64,000 nt of DNA from Chloracidobacterium sp. (lineage in GTDB: Bacteria > Acidobacteriota > Blastocatellia > Chloracidobacteriales > Chloracidobacteriaceae): NCBI GenBank assembly GCA_025057975.1, contig JANWUV010000006.1, forward strand, positions 169,159 through 233,158. The letters run 5' to 3'. Position 1 is the first letter of the stretch, and every line of letters starts with the position of its first letter. The notes beneath the pieces were generated by a model. That model was not told the DNA's origin and did no database searches. It was given only the letters and a program-made list of their open reading frames with translations. The position numbers were made by a program, and so were the translations under genes. Below are positions 35,497 through 47,723 of the stretch, one piece after another.

Positions 35497-36189
35497 TTAT
35501 TTCCCTTGCGCTCTTGCGCTGGTTCGGTCTTGTGTCGGCTTTCGCATAAGCGTCCAGTGCCGGTCGCTTGTTTGAGCAATGGTCACGTCCGCTAAGCCCG
35601 CTTTCTGCGCGGCGGCGACGACTTCTTCCAATGTCAGCGCCGCGCCAAGGGAATCTCGAAACAGCTTTCGCTGGCGCGGCGAGTCATTGGCGGCGTAGCG
35701 ATTCACGAGCGCGTCAGCCGCTTCCGGCGTCTCCGGTCGCAGCAGGTCCCGAACCAACAGCGCCGCGCCAGGCTTGGCGACGCGCCCCATCTCCTGCAAG
35801 ACTACGACCGGATCGGGGATGTGATGCACGATGCTGTTCGACACTACGGCGTCAAAACACGCCTCTGGGAAGGGCAACCGCTTGGCGTCCGCTAGGTGGA
35901 GTTCAATCCGCGTGGCAAGTCCGGCCGCCGCAACATGACGCGCGGCGAGCTTGAGCATTTCAGCCGACAAATCTACGGCGACAATCGTCACATCCGGCAA
36001 CCGTTCGGCGATGAGAATGGGAATGCGCGCCGTCCCCGTCCCCACATCCAGCACCCGTCCTGACCGGAAGCCCAGCGCCACGAACGCCTCCGCAAAGGCG
36101 GTGTTGACTTCCGTGAAGTCCATGGCGTCGTAGTCGGCGGCTTCCTCCGCCGTGTCCATGACTTCCGGTTCAAGGATGCGTTCCATCAT
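35497..36189 (-). CDS. Class I SAM-dependent methyltransferase
   Basis: The 230-residue protein has the SAM-binding motif VLDVGTGTARIPILIAER (motif I), the acidic VDLSAEML (motif II), FPEACFDAVVSNSIVHHIPD and a C-terminal helical cap. It belongs to the methyltransferase 11/25 type. The substrate is not identifiable. Two adjacent ATG codons begin the frame (36189, 36186). It lies 15 nt downstream of the DUF255 gene, so cotranscription is likely. Confidence 0.88.
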   Translation of the reverse strand: MMERILEPEVMDTAEEAADYDAMDFTEVNTAFAEAFVALGFRSGRVLDVGTGTARIPILIAERLPDVTIVAVDLSAEMLKLAARHVAAAGLATRIELHLADAKRLPFPEACFDAVVSNSIVHHIPDPVVVLQEMGRVAKPGAALLVRDLLRPETPEAADALVNRYAANDSPRQRKLFRDSLGAALTLEEVVAAAQKAGLADVTIAQTSDRHWTLMRKPTQDRTSARAQGK

Positions 36190-36204
36190 CGCCGTACGGT
36201 TGGC

Positions 36205-38292
36205 TTACGCCAGTTGGTTGCGAAGTTCATCCGGGGAAGTCGTCGGCGATTGGCAAGTGAAATTCCGGCAAACGTAAGCCGTGGGTTTGCCGCCCTGCAT
36301 AGTGCGCCGCGCCGCTAAGGCAACCTGCCGCCCGTGGTCAGCGTCGTCCGGGTCTACCAACGCCACGACGCGGTGCGGGCGAAATGTTTCCTCTACCACC
36401 CGCCGCAGCGCCTGTGTTTCCGACGCAGTCGGCGGCCCGACGATGACCACCTCCCTGACATCGGCTAGGTAGAAGTCGAGCGCACACAGCAGTTGCCCAA
36501 ACCCCGACGGCATCTTGGCAAGCGAACCGGAAAGCGTTTGCAGGATATTCTCCGCGCGTGTGCGGTAGCGCGTCTCACCAGTCAAGACCGCTAGACGCAA
36601 CAGTACGTCCACGGCGACTGAGTTGCCCGACGGCGTTGCATTGTCGAACACATCCTTGACGCGCGTAATCAGCCGTTCATGCCGGTCGCCGGTGAAAAAG
36701 AACGCCCCACCTTCCGGGTCGTCAAACTGCACCAGCATGGCATCGGTCAGTTCACGCGCGGCGACGAAATACTTTGGTCGTCCCGTCAGTTCGTAGAGCG
36801 CCAGCAGACCCTCAGCGTAGCAAGCGTAGTCCTCTTGGTAGCCGGGGAACTTATTCTGTCCATCCTTGTGTGAGCGATAGAGGACGCCGTCACAGTACAT
36901 CGTCCCCAGAACGAATTCGGCGTTGCGCTCAGCGACGGCGCGATAGTCGTCGCGTCCCAGGGCAGCGGCGGCGCGGGCAAAGGCATAGAGCATCAGGCCG
37001 TTCCAAGCAGCGAGGCGTTTCTCGTCGCGGCCCGGTTTGACGCGCCGCTCACGCGCCTCAAACAAGATTCGCTTGGCGCGCTTCAGGACGTCTTCAAGCG
37101 TTTCCGGCGTCACATCCTTGAGCCGGGCGACGGTTTCAATCGAAAGCGGCGTACTGAGAACCGACTTGCCTGTGCCCTCGAAGTTACCCGCCTCCGTGAC
37201 ATCAAAGTACCGACACACCATCTCGGCTTCGGCCCTGCCCAGCGGCCCGTCAAGCAGGGCGTGAATCTCGTCCGGCGTCCAGACGAAGAACTTGCCTTCT
37301 TCACCGTCGCTGTCGGCGTCCTGCGTGGCGTAGAAACCGCCATCCGGCGCGGTCATCTCGCGGACGACGTAATCCAGCGTTTCTTCGACCACCTGCCGGT
37401 AACGCGGTTTGCCGGTCGCCTGCCAGGCTTCAAGGTAGGTGCGCGCCAGCAGTGCGTTGTCGTAGAGCATTTTCTCGAAGTGCGGCACAAGCCAGTGGTC
37501 GTCCGTCGAGTACCGGTGAAAGCCGCCGCCCAGATGATCGTAGATGCCGCCGTCCGCCATCTTGTCGAGCGAGAGTTCGACCATTTCAATGGCGTGCAAC
37601 TCGCCTGTTCGGCGCCAGTACCGCAGAAGGAACGACAACAGCATCGAGTTGGGAAACTTCGGCGCACCGCCGAAGCCGCCGTGAACGTGATCAAAGCGCG
37701 TCGCCACGCGCCGGTAGGCGTCATGGAGAATCTGCGGCGACAGCACGCCCGCGCCGTCCAGTGGCTCATGCAGGCGGCGCAGTTCGGCGGTGATTTCGGC
37801 GATGCTCTCCCGCAGTTCGGCGCGGCGTTGGCGGTAGGCGTCCGCCACGGAGCGCAGAATGCGTGGGAAACCCGGCATCCGGCCGCGATCCTCCGGCGGA
37901 AAGTATGTCCCGCCGTAAAATGGCTCGCCGTCCGGCGTCAGAAATATCGTGAGCGGCCAGCCGCCGCGGCCAGTCATCAACTGGACGGCGTTCATGTAAA
38001 TCGTATCAAGGTCAGGGCGTTCTTCACGGTCAACCTTGATGTTGATGAACAGCTCGTTCATGAGCGCTGCAATCTCAGGGTTTTCAAAGCACTCATGCTC
38101 CATGACGTGACACCAGTGGCAGGCTGAGTAGCCGATGCTGAGCAGGATCGGCTTGTCTTCCGCCTTGGCGCGCGCCAGCGCTTCTTCGCCCCAGGGATAC
38201 CAATCCACGGGGTTGTGCGCATGCTGCAGCAGGTAGGGGCTGGTTTCGCTGATGAGCCGATTAACAAATTGCGGGCTGGGTTGGGCAGACAT
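36205..38292 (-). CDS. DUF255 thioredoxin-domain protein (YyaL/SSP411 family)
   Basis: The 695-residue protein starts with the highly conserved [20 protein letters not shown] and WYPWGEEAL, then a thioredoxin-like domain with the [10 protein letters not shown] motif (CxxC, residues about 58-61) and [20 protein letters not shown], followed by an (alpha/alpha)6-barrel of about 500 residues ([25 protein letters not shown]). The family is nearly universal but its biochemical role is unsettled. The methyltransferase gene follows within 15 nt. Confidence 0.92.
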   Translation of the reverse strand: MSAQPSPQFVNRLISETSPYLLQHAHNPVDWYPWGEEALARAKAEDKPILLSIGYSACHWCHVMEHECFENPEIAALMNELFINIKVDREERPDLDTIYMNAVQLMTGRGGWPLTIFLTPDGEPFYGGTYFPPEDRGRMPGFPRILRSVADAYRQRRAELRESIAEITAELRRLHEPLDGAGVLSPQILHDAYRRVATRFDHVHGGFGGAPKFPNSMLLSFLLRYWRRTGELHAIEMVELSLDKMADGGIYDHLGGGFHRYSTDDHWLVPHFEKMLYDNALLARTYLEAWQATGKPRYRQVVEETLDYVVREMTAPDGGFYATQDADSDGEEGKFFVWTPDEIHALLDGPLGRAEAEMVCRYFDVTEAGNFEGTGKSVLSTPLSIETVARLKDVTPETLEDVLKRAKRILFEARERRVKPGRDEKRLAAWNGLMLYAFARAAAALGRDDYRAVAERNAEFVLGTMYCDGVLYRSHKDGQNKFPGYQEDYACYAEGLLALYELTGRPKYFVAARELTDAMLVQFDDPEGGAFFFTGDRHERLITRVKDVFDNATPSGNSVAVDVLLRLAVLTGETRYRTRAENILQTLSGSLAKMPSGFGQLLCALDFYLADVREVVIVGPPTASETQALRRVVEETFRPHRVVALVDPDDADHGRQVALAARRTMQGGKPTAYVCRNFTCQSPTTSPDELRNQLA

Positions 38293-38612
38293 TTAGGCAA
38301 CAATTCCTTACACAAAATCAGACTAATAAGCCAAGCTAAGCTTTAGCTAACGCCTCCGTCCACCGGCTGTGCCGGAACGGACGCTGGATGTTCCGCCAGC
38401 GTCAGCGGGTTTCCAGCCCGCCGTTCGGCGTTCCGCTAACACCAAATGTTGACAACAAGTTTACGTACGAGCGTCGCCTCCGCCTTTTCAAGGCGGCGGG
38501 TTGACCCACCAGCGGGCGACGCCGTCGCGTGTTGCAGGTCAAAACATCGCTGCGACTCTGCACAGAGTTGGTGCGCCAACGTCAGCCGCTGGAGACGCGC
38601 ACGCCAGGCGTG
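38293..38612. other. Intergenic region without a recognised gene
   Basis: About 320 nt separate the start of the DUF255 gene from the end of the UbiB-family gene. Small frames here show no protein-like composition. A short inverted repeat (AGCTAA, GCT, TTAGCT at 38334-38348) lies about 40 nt before the DUF255 start and could be a regulatory site. No RNA motif was identified. Confidence 0.55.
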
Positions 38613-40241
<1,629 letters not shown>

Positions 40242-40298
40242 AGGTGGGAAAAGACGTTCTATTCAACGCGGCGGCGCGCAAGGTTCTCCGGCGTAGTT

Positions 40299-40886
40299 CT
40301 ACTCGGATTGTATCGCATCCCGGAGGTCGGCGCGCAGGCTGTCAACCAGCGAAGTCGTCGGGTCAATTCCCTCGCGTTTGAGCGCCACCGTGCCGTCCTT
40401 GCGCAGAAGAACGAAACTGGGCAGCACCGACAGGTTCAGACGTTGGAACAGAATCGTTCCGTGCGGATCACGGGCGAGCGGATAGGCAATTTGCTGTTGG
40501 TCGCGCCAAGCCTTCAGGTCGGCGTCGCTCAAAAAATCACGGTCGCGCGGTTGTCGTCCGTTGGTGAGAATCAAGCATATGGTCACTTGCGAGTAGGCGT
40601 CGGCGAGGTTGTTGATCTGCCGAAGCAGCGGGCGCATCAGCGAACTGCCATGCGCGGCGAAACATAAGAGCACCACCTTGCCGCGCAACTTTTCGGCGTC
40701 GAGCGTTGTCCCATCCGGCGTCGGGAGAAGAAACTCGACCGGATCACCCTGCTTCTGGGCTTTCTGAATGACGACGGGAATTTTTTCTTGGTCATCCATT
40801 TCAGCGAAGCCGGCTTGAAGCGGGCCGAGCGCCAGAAGCGACGCCGACACGAAGCCGGTCAGGATACGCTTTGTCGGCAGCGGCAT
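40299..40886 (-). CDS. Exported thioredoxin-fold protein lacking a CxxC motif
   Basis: The 195-residue product has a signal peptide (ILTGFVSASLLALGPLQAGFA) and a redoxin/AhpC-TSA-like fold: FLLPTPDGTTLDAEKLRGKV, then LLCFAAHGSSLMRPLL where TlpA proteins have WCxxC, and a cis-Pro region LNLSVLPSFVLLRKDG. Only one Cys lies in the active-site position, so disulfide exchange is unlikely unless it works through a single Cys. A periplasmic location is inferred. It is divergent from rseP. Confidence 0.75.
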   Translation of the reverse strand: MPLPTKRILTGFVSASLLALGPLQAGFAEMDDQEKIPVVIQKAQKQGDPVEFLLPTPDGTTLDAEKLRGKVVLLCFAAHGSSLMRPLLRQINNLADAYSQVTICLILTNGRQPRDRDFLSDADLKAWRDQQQIAYPLARDPHGTILFQRLNLSVLPSFVLLRKDGTVALKREGIDPTTSLVDSLRADLRDAIQSE

Positions 40887-41094
40887 GGCGGTTCAGCGCA
40901 TCTCCTCAAGAAATAGCTTGCTACGGCTGTGAAGATGAGCGCCTAGCGACCGGGGTTGCGTCGCGGTGGCGCTTTCGGTCAAGTCGTCCATCGTATGCGC
41001 CTAAGCGGGTTTGAGGCTTGGGGAGTCGCCAAGCGGCTATGTTACAGTGGGAGACTGTCCTGTAAAGCGACATGGAGGTTCACAAGCTTTACCT

Positions 41095-42564
41095 ATGATC
41101 ACCATGCTGGCGGCGCTTTGGTTTGGCGCTGGCTTTCTGACCGGGGAAACACTGGTCATGCTGGCGGCGTTTTTGGTTGTTCTGGGTACAACCGTGGTCG
41201 TTCACGAATTCGGTCACTTCGCCGCCGCCAAATGGCTTGGCATGAAGGTGGAAGTGTTTTCCGTCGGCTTTGGGAAGCGTTTGATTGGTTTCAAGTGGAA
41301 GGAAACCGATTATCGGTTGTCGCTGTTGCCGCTTGGCGGGTACGTCAAGATTACGGGAATGGATCCGGAGGAAGAAGCGGCGCAGCAGCGGCATCCCGAC
41401 GCTTACCTAATGCGCCCCAAACGGCATCAGTTGCTTGTTCTCGTCGCCGGCCCAGCCATGAACATTCTTCTAGCGCTGGCGATTCCCTTTGTCATTGGGT
41501 TGTTTTTCTTCAAAGCGCCGGCCTACCTGAACCAACCAGCTGTGGTCGGGGCCGTGCCAATTGGATCGTCGGCGGAGGAGGCCGGCATTCAGCCCGGCGA
41601 TCGGATCGTCAAGTTCGCCGGCGTTGAGTCGCCAACATGGAGCAAGGTGCGCGATTACACCGCCATCAACGACGGCAAACCGGTCGCCGTGACGGTTGAA
41701 CGCGCTGGACGGCGGATTGACCTGACACTTGTGCCCAAAGCGCGTCAACAAGCAGGCAACATCATCGGCGAGGCCGGCCTGCTGCCGCAGGACATTCCCG
41801 CCGCGCAGCCTGTGGTGGCGTCCGTTCAGCCCGGAACGCCAGCGGCGCAGGCTGGCCTGCAGCCGCAGGACAGGCTCCTGACGTTTGACGGTCGTCCGAT
41901 CCCCAACTTTGACTGGTTCAAGCAGTCGCTCCAAGCGTATGAAAACCGGCGCGTGGCGCTGACGGTGGAGCGTCAAGGTCAAATCATTGAGCTGTGGCTG
42001 ACGCCGAAGCGGATTGACGGTGAAATTCGCATCGGCTTTGTCCCCGTCCCGCCGCCACCCCTGCCGCTGGTCAAGGAACGCAAGTCGCTGCTTGGCGCAG
42101 CGCAGTACGCCGTTCAGGAGAATATTCGCTTCATCGTGCTGACAGGCGAGGCGTTTCGGCAGATTTTTCGCGGGGAACGAAAGGTGTCCGAGACGCTTTC
42201 CGGCCCCATCGGCATCGCCAAGGCTTCGGGCGACGCCGTGAAGTTCGGCGGGCTGGAAGGCTTGTTTTTTATCATGGGGTTGCTCAGTCTCAACCTAGGC
42301 ATCTTCAATTTGTTGCCGATTCCGGTGCTGGACGGCGGACACATCTTTTTGCTGGCGCTTGAGGCCATCGCCGGGTGGATCGGCTGGCGGCTAACGGATG
42401 AGGTCAAGCAACGCTTCAATCAGGCAGGGTTCGCTGTGTTGATGCTGCTGATGGTGTTCGTCATGTTCAATGACGTCACACGGTTCTGGTGGAAGCCATC
42501 GCCGGTTGAACCACCGCCGCCGCCGGAGAAACCGGCTTCGGCGCCGCCCGCGCCGTCACGTTGA
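41095..42564 (+). CDS. rseP: RseP-type intramembrane zinc metalloprotease
   Basis: About 489 residues: first helix with the zinc site [16 protein letters not shown] (HExxH), then GYVKITGM, two PDZ domains (about 150-215 and 225-300: [14 protein letters not shown] and [14 protein letters not shown]), and a C-terminal membrane part with [18 protein letters not shown] [11 protein letters not shown] carrying the third zinc ligand. Site-2 protease cleavage of anti-sigma factors or signal peptides is the family function. ATG 41095 is chosen from the normal N-terminal alignment; GGAGG lies unusually far upstream. It directly precedes rpmH. Confidence 0.92.
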   Translation: MITMLAALWFGAGFLTGETLVMLAAFLVVLGTTVVVHEFGHFAAAKWLGMKVEVFSVGFGKRLIGFKWKETDYRLSLLPLGGYVKITGMDPEEEAAQQRHPDAYLMRPKRHQLLVLVAGPAMNILLALAIPFVIGLFFFKAPAYLNQPAVVGAVPIGSSAEEAGIQPGDRIVKFAGVESPTWSKVRDYTAINDGKPVAVTVERAGRRIDLTLVPKARQQAGNIIGEAGLLPQDIPAAQPVVASVQPGTPAAQAGLQPQDRLLTFDGRPIPNFDWFKQSLQAYENRRVALTVERQGQIIELWLTPKRIDGEIRIGFVPVPPPPLPLVKERKSLLGAAQYAVQENIRFIVLTGEAFRQIFRGERKVSETLSGPIGIAKASGDAVKFGGLEGLFFIMGLLSLNLGIFNLLPIPVLDGGHIFLLALEAIAGWIGWRLTDEVKQRFNQAGFAVLMLLMVFVMFNDVTRFWWKPSPVEPPPPPEKPASAPPAPSR

Positions 42565-42599
42565 CCCCCCGGTAGGCTGTGCAGGAGAAGCCCTGTCGC

Positions 42600-42629
42600 T
42601 TGACGTTGGGGGTTACAAGTCGCTACCCT
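42600..42629 (+). promoter_or_regulatory. Possible promoter of the rpmH-rnpA block
   Basis: TTGACG (42600-42605) and TACCCT (42624-42629) are separated by 18 nt, about 80 nt before rpmH. The -35 is close to consensus and the -10 is poor (3 of 6). Pattern match only. Confidence 0.3.
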
Positions 42630-42709
42630 TGGCGACTTTCGTCGTCATGGCGGGCTGCTGTCGGCGCTGGCGTTCTGCGTTATTTTTGGAGGAAAGGAAG
42701 TCATCGGGG

Positions 42710-42859
42710 ATGAAGCGTACGTATCAGCCGAACAACCGTAAGCGGGCGAAAACGCATGGCTTTCGCGAGCGCATGAAGACGAAGAGCGGCCGCAACGTGC
42801 TCAAGCGCCGCCGCGCCAAGGGCCGTAAGCGTTTGACGGTGAAACACTACGGCTTCTGA
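42710..42859 (+). CDS. rpmH: Ribosomal protein bL34
   Basis: The 49-residue protein [18 protein letters not shown] onward, ending [10 protein letters not shown], is a textbook bL34. ATG 42710 is preceded by a purine-rich GGAGGAAAGG. A longer in-frame extension to 42470 overlaps rseP and is not protein-like. It is followed 18 nt later by rnpA, as in most bacteria. Confidence 0.97.
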   Translation: MKRTYQPNNRKRAKTHGFRERMKTKSGRNVLKRRRAKGRKRLTVKHYGF

Positions 42860-42877
42860 GACAGCGGTTGGACTCGT

Positions 42878-43285
42878 GTGACCGATGTCGAGCGTCCTGC
42901 GCCTCGTGTTTCCTGTCGGTTTACCAAGCAGGATCGGCTACTCAAGACCCGTGACTTTCAGCGGGTGTATCGCCACGGAAAACAGTTGCATTCACCACTG
43001 TTTACGATATTCGTTGCGCCGAACCGGCTTGGCCGGACGCGCCTTGGCGTCACGACGAGCCGCAAACTGTCTAAATCCTCGGTGGTGCGCAATCGATGTC
43101 GGCGGTTGCTGCGCGAGGTTTTTCGGCGACATCGCGCCGCGTTGCCGGCGGGGTGGGATGTGGTCATCAACGCCAAGTTTCAACTGACGACGGCCAAGTA
43201 TGCACTGGTTGAGCAGGAGTTTGTGCGTCTAATGGCCAAGCTCACCAAATTGTCCGGCGGCGATCCGTCGGCGCAGACCGATTGA
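42878..43285 (+). CDS. rnpA: Ribonuclease P protein component
   Basis: The 135-residue basic protein has FTKQDRLLKTRDFQRVYRHG, and the RNR-type signature SSVVRNRCRRLLREVFR that contacts RNase P RNA. It starts with GTG at 42878 and carries a short N-terminal extension. It is the protein cofactor for tRNA 5' maturation. The RNA subunit gene was not found in the window. It stands between rpmH and yidD, the conserved arrangement. Confidence 0.95.
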   Translation: MTDVERPAPRVSCRFTKQDRLLKTRDFQRVYRHGKQLHSPLFTIFVAPNRLGRTRLGVTTSRKLSKSSVVRNRCRRLLREVFRRHRAALPAGWDVVINAKFQLTTAKYALVEQEFVRLMAKLTKLSGGDPSAQTD

Positions 43286-43315
43286 CGGCGCTGTTCCCAT
43301 CCGGCTGAAGCTGCC

Positions 43316-43579
43316 ATGGTGAAGTCAGTCGCTTTGCTGTTGATTCGCGCGTACCAGTTCTTGCTTGCGCCACTGATGCCGCCGGTTTGTCGGTTTCAGC
43401 CAACCTGTTCACACTACACCGCTGAAGCGATTGCGCGATACGGCGTCATCCGCGGTGGTTGGCTCGGCGTTCGGCGGTTGGCGCGCTGTCATCCTTTTTG
43501 TCGGGGCGGCTACGATCCGGTTCCCGACCTTCCGAATCGGAACGCCGTGCATCCATACCCCGTCGCGCGTGAAAGGTAG
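43316..43579 (+). CDS. yidD: Membrane protein insertion efficiency factor YidD
   Basis: The 87 residues have the YidD pattern: [40 protein letters not shown] with three conserved Cys, and [15 protein letters not shown]. It lies at the membrane and aids YidC-dependent insertion. It starts 30 nt after rnpA and ends 12 nt before yidC. Confidence 0.95.
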   Translation: MVKSVALLLIRAYQFLLAPLMPPVCRFQPTCSHYTAEAIARYGVIRGGWLGVRRLARCHPFCRGGYDPVPDLPNRNAVHPYPVARER

Positions 43580-43591
43580 CTCTGTAGCTTC

Positions 43592-45457
43592 ATGAACGAG
43601 AGATCCCGCGTCGCCCTTGCGTTTGCCCTGTCGCTGGCGGTTATGCTGGTTTGGCAGTATTACTTCGCGCCGCCGCCTCCGCCGGGCAACCCGGCGTCTA
43701 CACCGGGCGGTGGGGCGACTCCTGTCGCTGATCTACCGGCTGGCACGGCATCGCTGTCCAGTCAAGCCGGCATGGCCCCAACCGACGCCCCGGCCCGCGA
43801 TATCACGGTTGAAACGCCTCTGTGGCGCGCGACGTTCTCCAATCGGGGCGGCGTGCTGACACGCTTCATCCTCAAAGCCCTGCCGAACGGACGGACGCTT
43901 CGCGCCGGCGACGGCAAGTCCGAGCTGGAGGTGCTGACGACGACTTCCCGGCGGGGCGACCCCGGCGCAACAACCACCGAGCTTGGCGCGGCTTTTGAAC
44001 TGCGTTTGCCGGACAACGCCGAACTGACGGACTACCTCAACCGCAGCCGCTATCAAGTTGAAGGCGTGGCTGAAGATACGCTGACCGTGACAGACGGACA
44101 GACGGCGACGTTGGCGTTTACCCTGACCGGTGAACGTGGGTACCGGGTCGCCAAGCGGTATGTCATTCGCGGCGGACGCTATGACTTTGATTTCGTCGCC
44201 GAGTTGACCAAAGATGGCGCGCCCCAGCCACTGGCGTTTCGCGTCGGGCCGAACTTTGGCGATCAAGCGTTCGCCGAGTATGACGGCTACACGCATACGC
44301 CGCCGCAGGCGGTGACGGTGGTCGGCGGAAATGCCGTCTTTACGTCGTTTAGTTCCATCACAGCGACCCCGCCCGATGCGGAGAAGCCGGTGTACCTCGC
44401 CAAGCCCAATACGGCGTGGTGCGCCCTGACCGATCATTACTTCGCTTTTGCAGCCATTCCGCCTGCGCCGGGGGTGGTGCAGCTCAGTCGGCGGGATGCG
44501 ACAACACGCTTTCAAGGGCGTGACATCAAGCGAGAGTATGCCTTTTTGGATGTCCCGACCAGCAGCGGCGCTAACAACATCATTTACATCGGCCCGAAGG
44601 ATCGGACGTACTTAGCCTCGGTCAGCCGGCTGCTCAAAACAGAGCGTGGTCTTGACATTGATTTGCGCGAACTGAACGACTACGGCTGGCTGGCCTTTTT
44701 CGTGCGTCCGCTGATTCCGGCACTGGATTGGTTGCTGCGGTTTTTCTACGCGCAGACGCAGAACTACGGCTGGGCGATTGTTTTGCTAACGTTCGTCGTC
44801 AATATGCTGCTGTTCCCGCTGCGCTGGAAGACTGCGGTTTCCTTCCGCAAAGTGGCGGTGCATGCCCCGCGTCACAAGGAACTGGCCGAACGACTAAAGC
44901 GCTTGCAGGAACAGAAGGTCAGGATGGACGACCCGCGCATGCTGGAACTCCAGCGGGAGCAACTTCAGCTCATGAAGGACAGTCTTCCGATTATGGGTTG
45001 CCTTCCGCTTCTGCTGCAACTACCGATTTTTGTCGCCATCTATGTGTACCTTCAGCTTTCGATTGATTTGCGGCAAGCCCCTTTCATCGGCTGGCTGACG
45101 GACTTATCCGCGCCGGACCCGTGGCATATTTTGCCGGTCGTCTTGTGTGTGACGCAGATCGGACAAAGTTACCTGATGCCGCAACCACCCGGGCCGGAAG
45201 ACCCTGCCGTGGCAATGCAGCGCAAAATCATCGTGTGGGTGATGCCAATTGTCTTTGCGGCGCTGTTTTTCTGGAGCGCGCCGAGCGGTTTGGTGGTCTA
45301 TTGGATGGCGGGCAACATCGTCGGGATTACCCAGCAGCTTATCATCAACCGCATGCTGCCGCCGCTGCCGACGGCGGAGACGCCGGCCGGAGCGGCGCCG
45401 ACCGGCGGGGCGGCGGACGGCAAAGGCAAAAAGAAATTCAATCCACGTCCGGCTTGA
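43592..45457 (+). CDS. yidC: Membrane protein insertase YidC
   Basis: The 621 residues have an N-terminal helix (VALAFALSLAVMLVWQYYF), a large periplasmic beta domain as in Gram-negative YidC (about 60-370), and the conserved C-terminal five-helix core: NYGWAIVLLTFVVNMLLFPL, GCLPLLLQLPIFVAIYVYL and WSAPSGLVVYWMAGNIVGIT. A charged hairpin (LKRLQEQKVRMDDPRML) sits between helices. The tail ends in a Lys-rich stretch, which may bind ribosomes. It inserts and folds inner-membrane proteins. Confidence 0.96.
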   Translation: MNERSRVALAFALSLAVMLVWQYYFAPPPPPGNPASTPGGGATPVADLPAGTASLSSQAGMAPTDAPARDITVETPLWRATFSNRGGVLTRFILKALPNGRTLRAGDGKSELEVLTTTSRRGDPGATTTELGAAFELRLPDNAELTDYLNRSRYQVEGVAEDTLTVTDGQTATLAFTLTGERGYRVAKRYVIRGGRYDFDFVAELTKDGAPQPLAFRVGPNFGDQAFAEYDGYTHTPPQAVTVVGGNAVFTSFSSITATPPDAEKPVYLAKPNTAWCALTDHYFAFAAIPPAPGVVQLSRRDATTRFQGRDIKREYAFLDVPTSSGANNIIYIGPKDRTYLASVSRLLKTERGLDIDLRELNDYGWLAFFVRPLIPALDWLLRFFYAQTQNYGWAIVLLTFVVNMLLFPLRWKTAVSFRKVAVHAPRHKELAERLKRLQEQKVRMDDPRMLELQREQLQLMKDSLPIMGCLPLLLQLPIFVAIYVYLQLSIDLRQAPFIGWLTDLSAPDPWHILPVVLCVTQIGQSYLMPQPPGPEDPAVAMQRKIIVWVMPIVFAALFFWSAPSGLVVYWMAGNIVGITQQLIINRMLPPLPTAETPAGAAPTGGAADGKGKKKFNPRPA

Positions 45458-45517
45458 CGGTTCCGCCGCCGCCAGCGGTTGGACGGCGGCCGGGCGCATG
45501 TCATCGCCAACTGCATC

Positions 45518-46021
45518 ATGTCGGGGAGCCTTTTATCTGAACTGACGCCGGTTCGTGACGACGACGGCCTTGCGCCGCTGTTGAATGATTTTTTGGTCGG
45601 CCTTATTCGGTACAGTGGGTGGCAGCTGGTGTTCACCATCAACGAACAGGCTGGCGTCTGGCATGTCAACTTCGCCGGCGCGGACGCCGGAGTATTGCTG
45701 GCGCGCGGCGCCGAAGTGCTCAACGCCCTAGAACACCTACTGGAACGGCTGGTCGCCCATCAGGCCTCCGGTCGCTGGTCAATTCGCTTGGACGCCAACG
45801 GCTACCGTGCCGGCCGCGAGCGGGAGTTGGTACTGATGGCGCGGACAGCGGCCGAACAGGTTAGAAAGTATCGCCAGCCGTTCACCTTCAGCGCCTTGAA
45901 TGCGGCCGAACGCCGCATTATTCACCTAACGCTCGCCACTGAGCCGGGTGTACGGACGGAAAGCGTCGGGCAGGGCGATGAGCGCAAAGTCGTCGTCTAT
46001 CCGATTGACCGCCGTAGTTGA
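45518..46021 (+). CDS. khpB: KhpB/Jag-type RNA-binding protein (KH and R3H domains)
   Basis: About 167 residues: a KH-like domain (about 20-95, with WHVNFAGADAGVLLARGAEV and the LEHLLERLV helix) and a C-terminal R3H domain (FSALNAAERRIIHLTLATEP, RTESVGQGDERKVVVYP). The N-terminal Jag_N domain of the Firmicute protein is absent. It follows yidC, the usual position of jag/khpB. It is likely to bind single-stranded RNA, with KhpA as a partner; KhpA is not in view. ATG 45518 gives the most normal N-terminus. Confidence 0.88.
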   Translation: MSGSLLSELTPVRDDDGLAPLLNDFLVGLIRYSGWQLVFTINEQAGVWHVNFAGADAGVLLARGAEVLNALEHLLERLVAHQASGRWSIRLDANGYRAGRERELVLMARTAAEQVRKYRQPFTFSALNAAERRIIHLTLATEPGVRTESVGQGDERKVVVYPIDRRS

Positions 46022-46033
46022 GGTGACCGTTTT

Positions 46034-46990
46034 GTGAAGATGGGCGGCGTATGGCGGCGGTGGTTGATGCTGTGGCTGGTGTGGGCGTCCACCGGCGGAT
46101 GTGTGACTTCACGGGTGACATTGCCGCGTCTGCTCCCGCTGGAACCGCCGGTGACGGCTTCCCAGTTGGCGGGACGCATCGCCTATCTTCAGCAGTTGCA
46201 GGCCGTACGGACGGCCGTACAGCTCCAGTTCACCGACTACCGTGAGGCCGAGCGCGGCGTCGGGCGAGCCTACCCGTCGGCCGGTGGGGCGCTGGTGCTG
46301 CGGCGTCCGCAGTTTATCCGTTTACAAGTGCAAGCGTCGTTGCTCGGTTCGCTGGCGGACATGACTTCGGACGGCGAACGCTTCACGGTCGCCGTCTTTT
46401 ATCCGGCCGACCGCCGGGCGTTTATTCGCGGCTCCAACCACAAGACGTACAACAACCTGTCGTCTGCCGCCGCCGGACGGCGGGATGTTAGTGTCTTCGC
46501 CGGCTTGCGTCCTCAGCACCTGTCTGTGCCGCTGCTGCCACCCCCTATTCCGCCGTCTGGGCCGGACGCCAGTTGGTCAGTGTTTGAAACGCGCCGCGAC
46601 GAACTAGAAACCATTGGGTCGCGTTCCGTGTGGGTGACACGCACCTACTATTTGCTTTATGTTGCGCAGCGAAACCAAGCTGGGCAGTGGCGACCCTGCT
46701 TTGCGTACTGGTTTGACCGAACTCGGCCGGGGACGCCGTTGATGCGGATGGAAGTGTTTGATGAGGGCGGCGCGCTGAGCACGATGTCGGAATTCGGCGG
46801 CTACGCCGCCGCCGACGGTTCACATAAGTTGTTGCCGGACTGGGTGCGTATCGTACGTCCAGCGGAAGGGTATGCGCTGCGCGTGGTGTTTCAGTCGCCG
46901 GAAATCAACCCGGCGTCGCTGCCGGAGGATGTTTTTACGTTGACAAATGACCAGAATCTGAAAGTAATAGACCTTGATGCCCAATCCTGA
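46034..46990 (+). CDS. Putative outer-membrane lipoprotein (LolB/DUF4292-like)
   Basis: The 318 residues begin with a lipoprotein signal: a hydrophobic run ([14 protein letters not shown]) with a lipobox Cys near residue 22. The body is beta-rich with repeated strands ([49 protein letters not shown]), resembling the LolA/LolB half-barrel of DUF4292 proteins. GTG 46034 is preferred since AGGTGA lies 7 nt upstream; ATG 46040 is possible. The 3' end overlaps the ABC ATPase gene. As it precedes an ABC ATPase and a LolA-like gene, a role as lipoprotein acceptor is inferred. Confidence 0.7.
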   Translation: MKMGGVWRRWLMLWLVWASTGGCVTSRVTLPRLLPLEPPVTASQLAGRIAYLQQLQAVRTAVQLQFTDYREAERGVGRAYPSAGGALVLRRPQFIRLQVQASLLGSLADMTSDGERFTVAVFYPADRRAFIRGSNHKTYNNLSSAAAGRRDVSVFAGLRPQHLSVPLLPPPIPPSGPDASWSVFETRRDELETIGSRSVWVTRTYYLLYVAQRNQAGQWRPCFAYWFDRTRPGTPLMRMEVFDEGGALSTMSEFGGYAAADGSHKLLPDWVRIVRPAEGYALRVVFQSPEINPASLPEDVFTLTNDQNLKVIDLDAQS

Positions 46991-47723
46991 AAGCCCGCCG
47001 GACGCAACGGTTGCCCAAGCAGACGCTTCCGCGCCGGTGGTGGTCGCCGTCCAATCGCTGACGATGGTGTACACGGTCGGACGGGTCGCCGTCCGGGCGC
47101 TGGACAATGTCACTTTTTCTGTCCGGCAAGGTGAGTTCGTCGCCGTCGTCGGCCAGTCCGGTTCGGGAAAATCCACCTTGCTTCATGTTCTCGGAGGGTT
47201 GCTCCGCCCAACGAGCGGTTCTGTGCTGATTGACGGTCAGGATTTGGCGACAGTCAGCGACCGAGAACGAACGGCGATTCGCCGCCAAAAAATCGGAATT
47301 GTTTTCCAGCGTTTCAACCTGTTTCCAACGCTGTCGGCGGAAGGCAACCTGCGTCTGGCGGAACGCATTCGGGGCGTCAACGGAAGCGATCCGGCGCATC
47401 GGCGGGAACTGCTTCGCCTGCTCAACTTAGAGCACCGACTGCATCACAAGCCGTTGGAACTATCCGGGGGAGAACAACAGCGAGTCGCCGTGGCGCGGGC
47501 GCTCATCAATCGTCCGAAGCTCCTGCTGGCTGATGAACCGACCGGCAATCTCGACAGCGAAAACTCGCAGATTGTGCTCGATATGCTGAAGCGACTGAAT
47601 CAGGAGCTGCAACAAACCGTGATTCTGATTACCCATAACCCGGAGGCGGCGGCGGTCGGCTCGCGGATCATCGCCCTGCGCGACGGGAAAATCATCGCCG
47701 ATCGGCCCAACAACGCTCGATGA
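46977..47723 (+). CDS. ABC transporter ATP-binding protein, LolD/MacB type
   Basis: The 248-residue ATPase has Walker [14 protein letters not shown]-loop [12 protein letters not shown], signature [15 protein letters not shown], Walker [13 protein letters not shown] and the switch His ILITHNPE. This is the LolD/FtsE/MacB subfamily that powers mechanotransmission rather than bulk transport. No matching LolC/LolE-type permease lies next to it. The gene overlaps the lipoprotein gene by 14 nt and the next gene by 4 nt (ATGA). Confidence 0.92.
   Translation: MPNPESPPDATVAQADASAPVVVAVQSLTMVYTVGRVAVRALDNVTFSVRQGEFVAVVGQSGSGKSTLLHVLGGLLRPTSGSVLIDGQDLATVSDRERTAIRRQKIGIVFQRFNLFPTLSAEGNLRLAERIRGVNGSDPAHRRELLRLLNLEHRLHHKPLELSGGEQQRVAVARALINRPKLLLADEPTGNLDSENSQIVLDMLKRLNQELQQTVILITHNPEAAAVGSRIIALRDGKIIADRPNNAR

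Noticed and set aside
42565..42709. Possible replication origin next to rpmH-rnpA
   Set aside because: No DnaA boxes (TTATCCACA-like), no AT-rich element and no dnaA or dnaN gene nearby.
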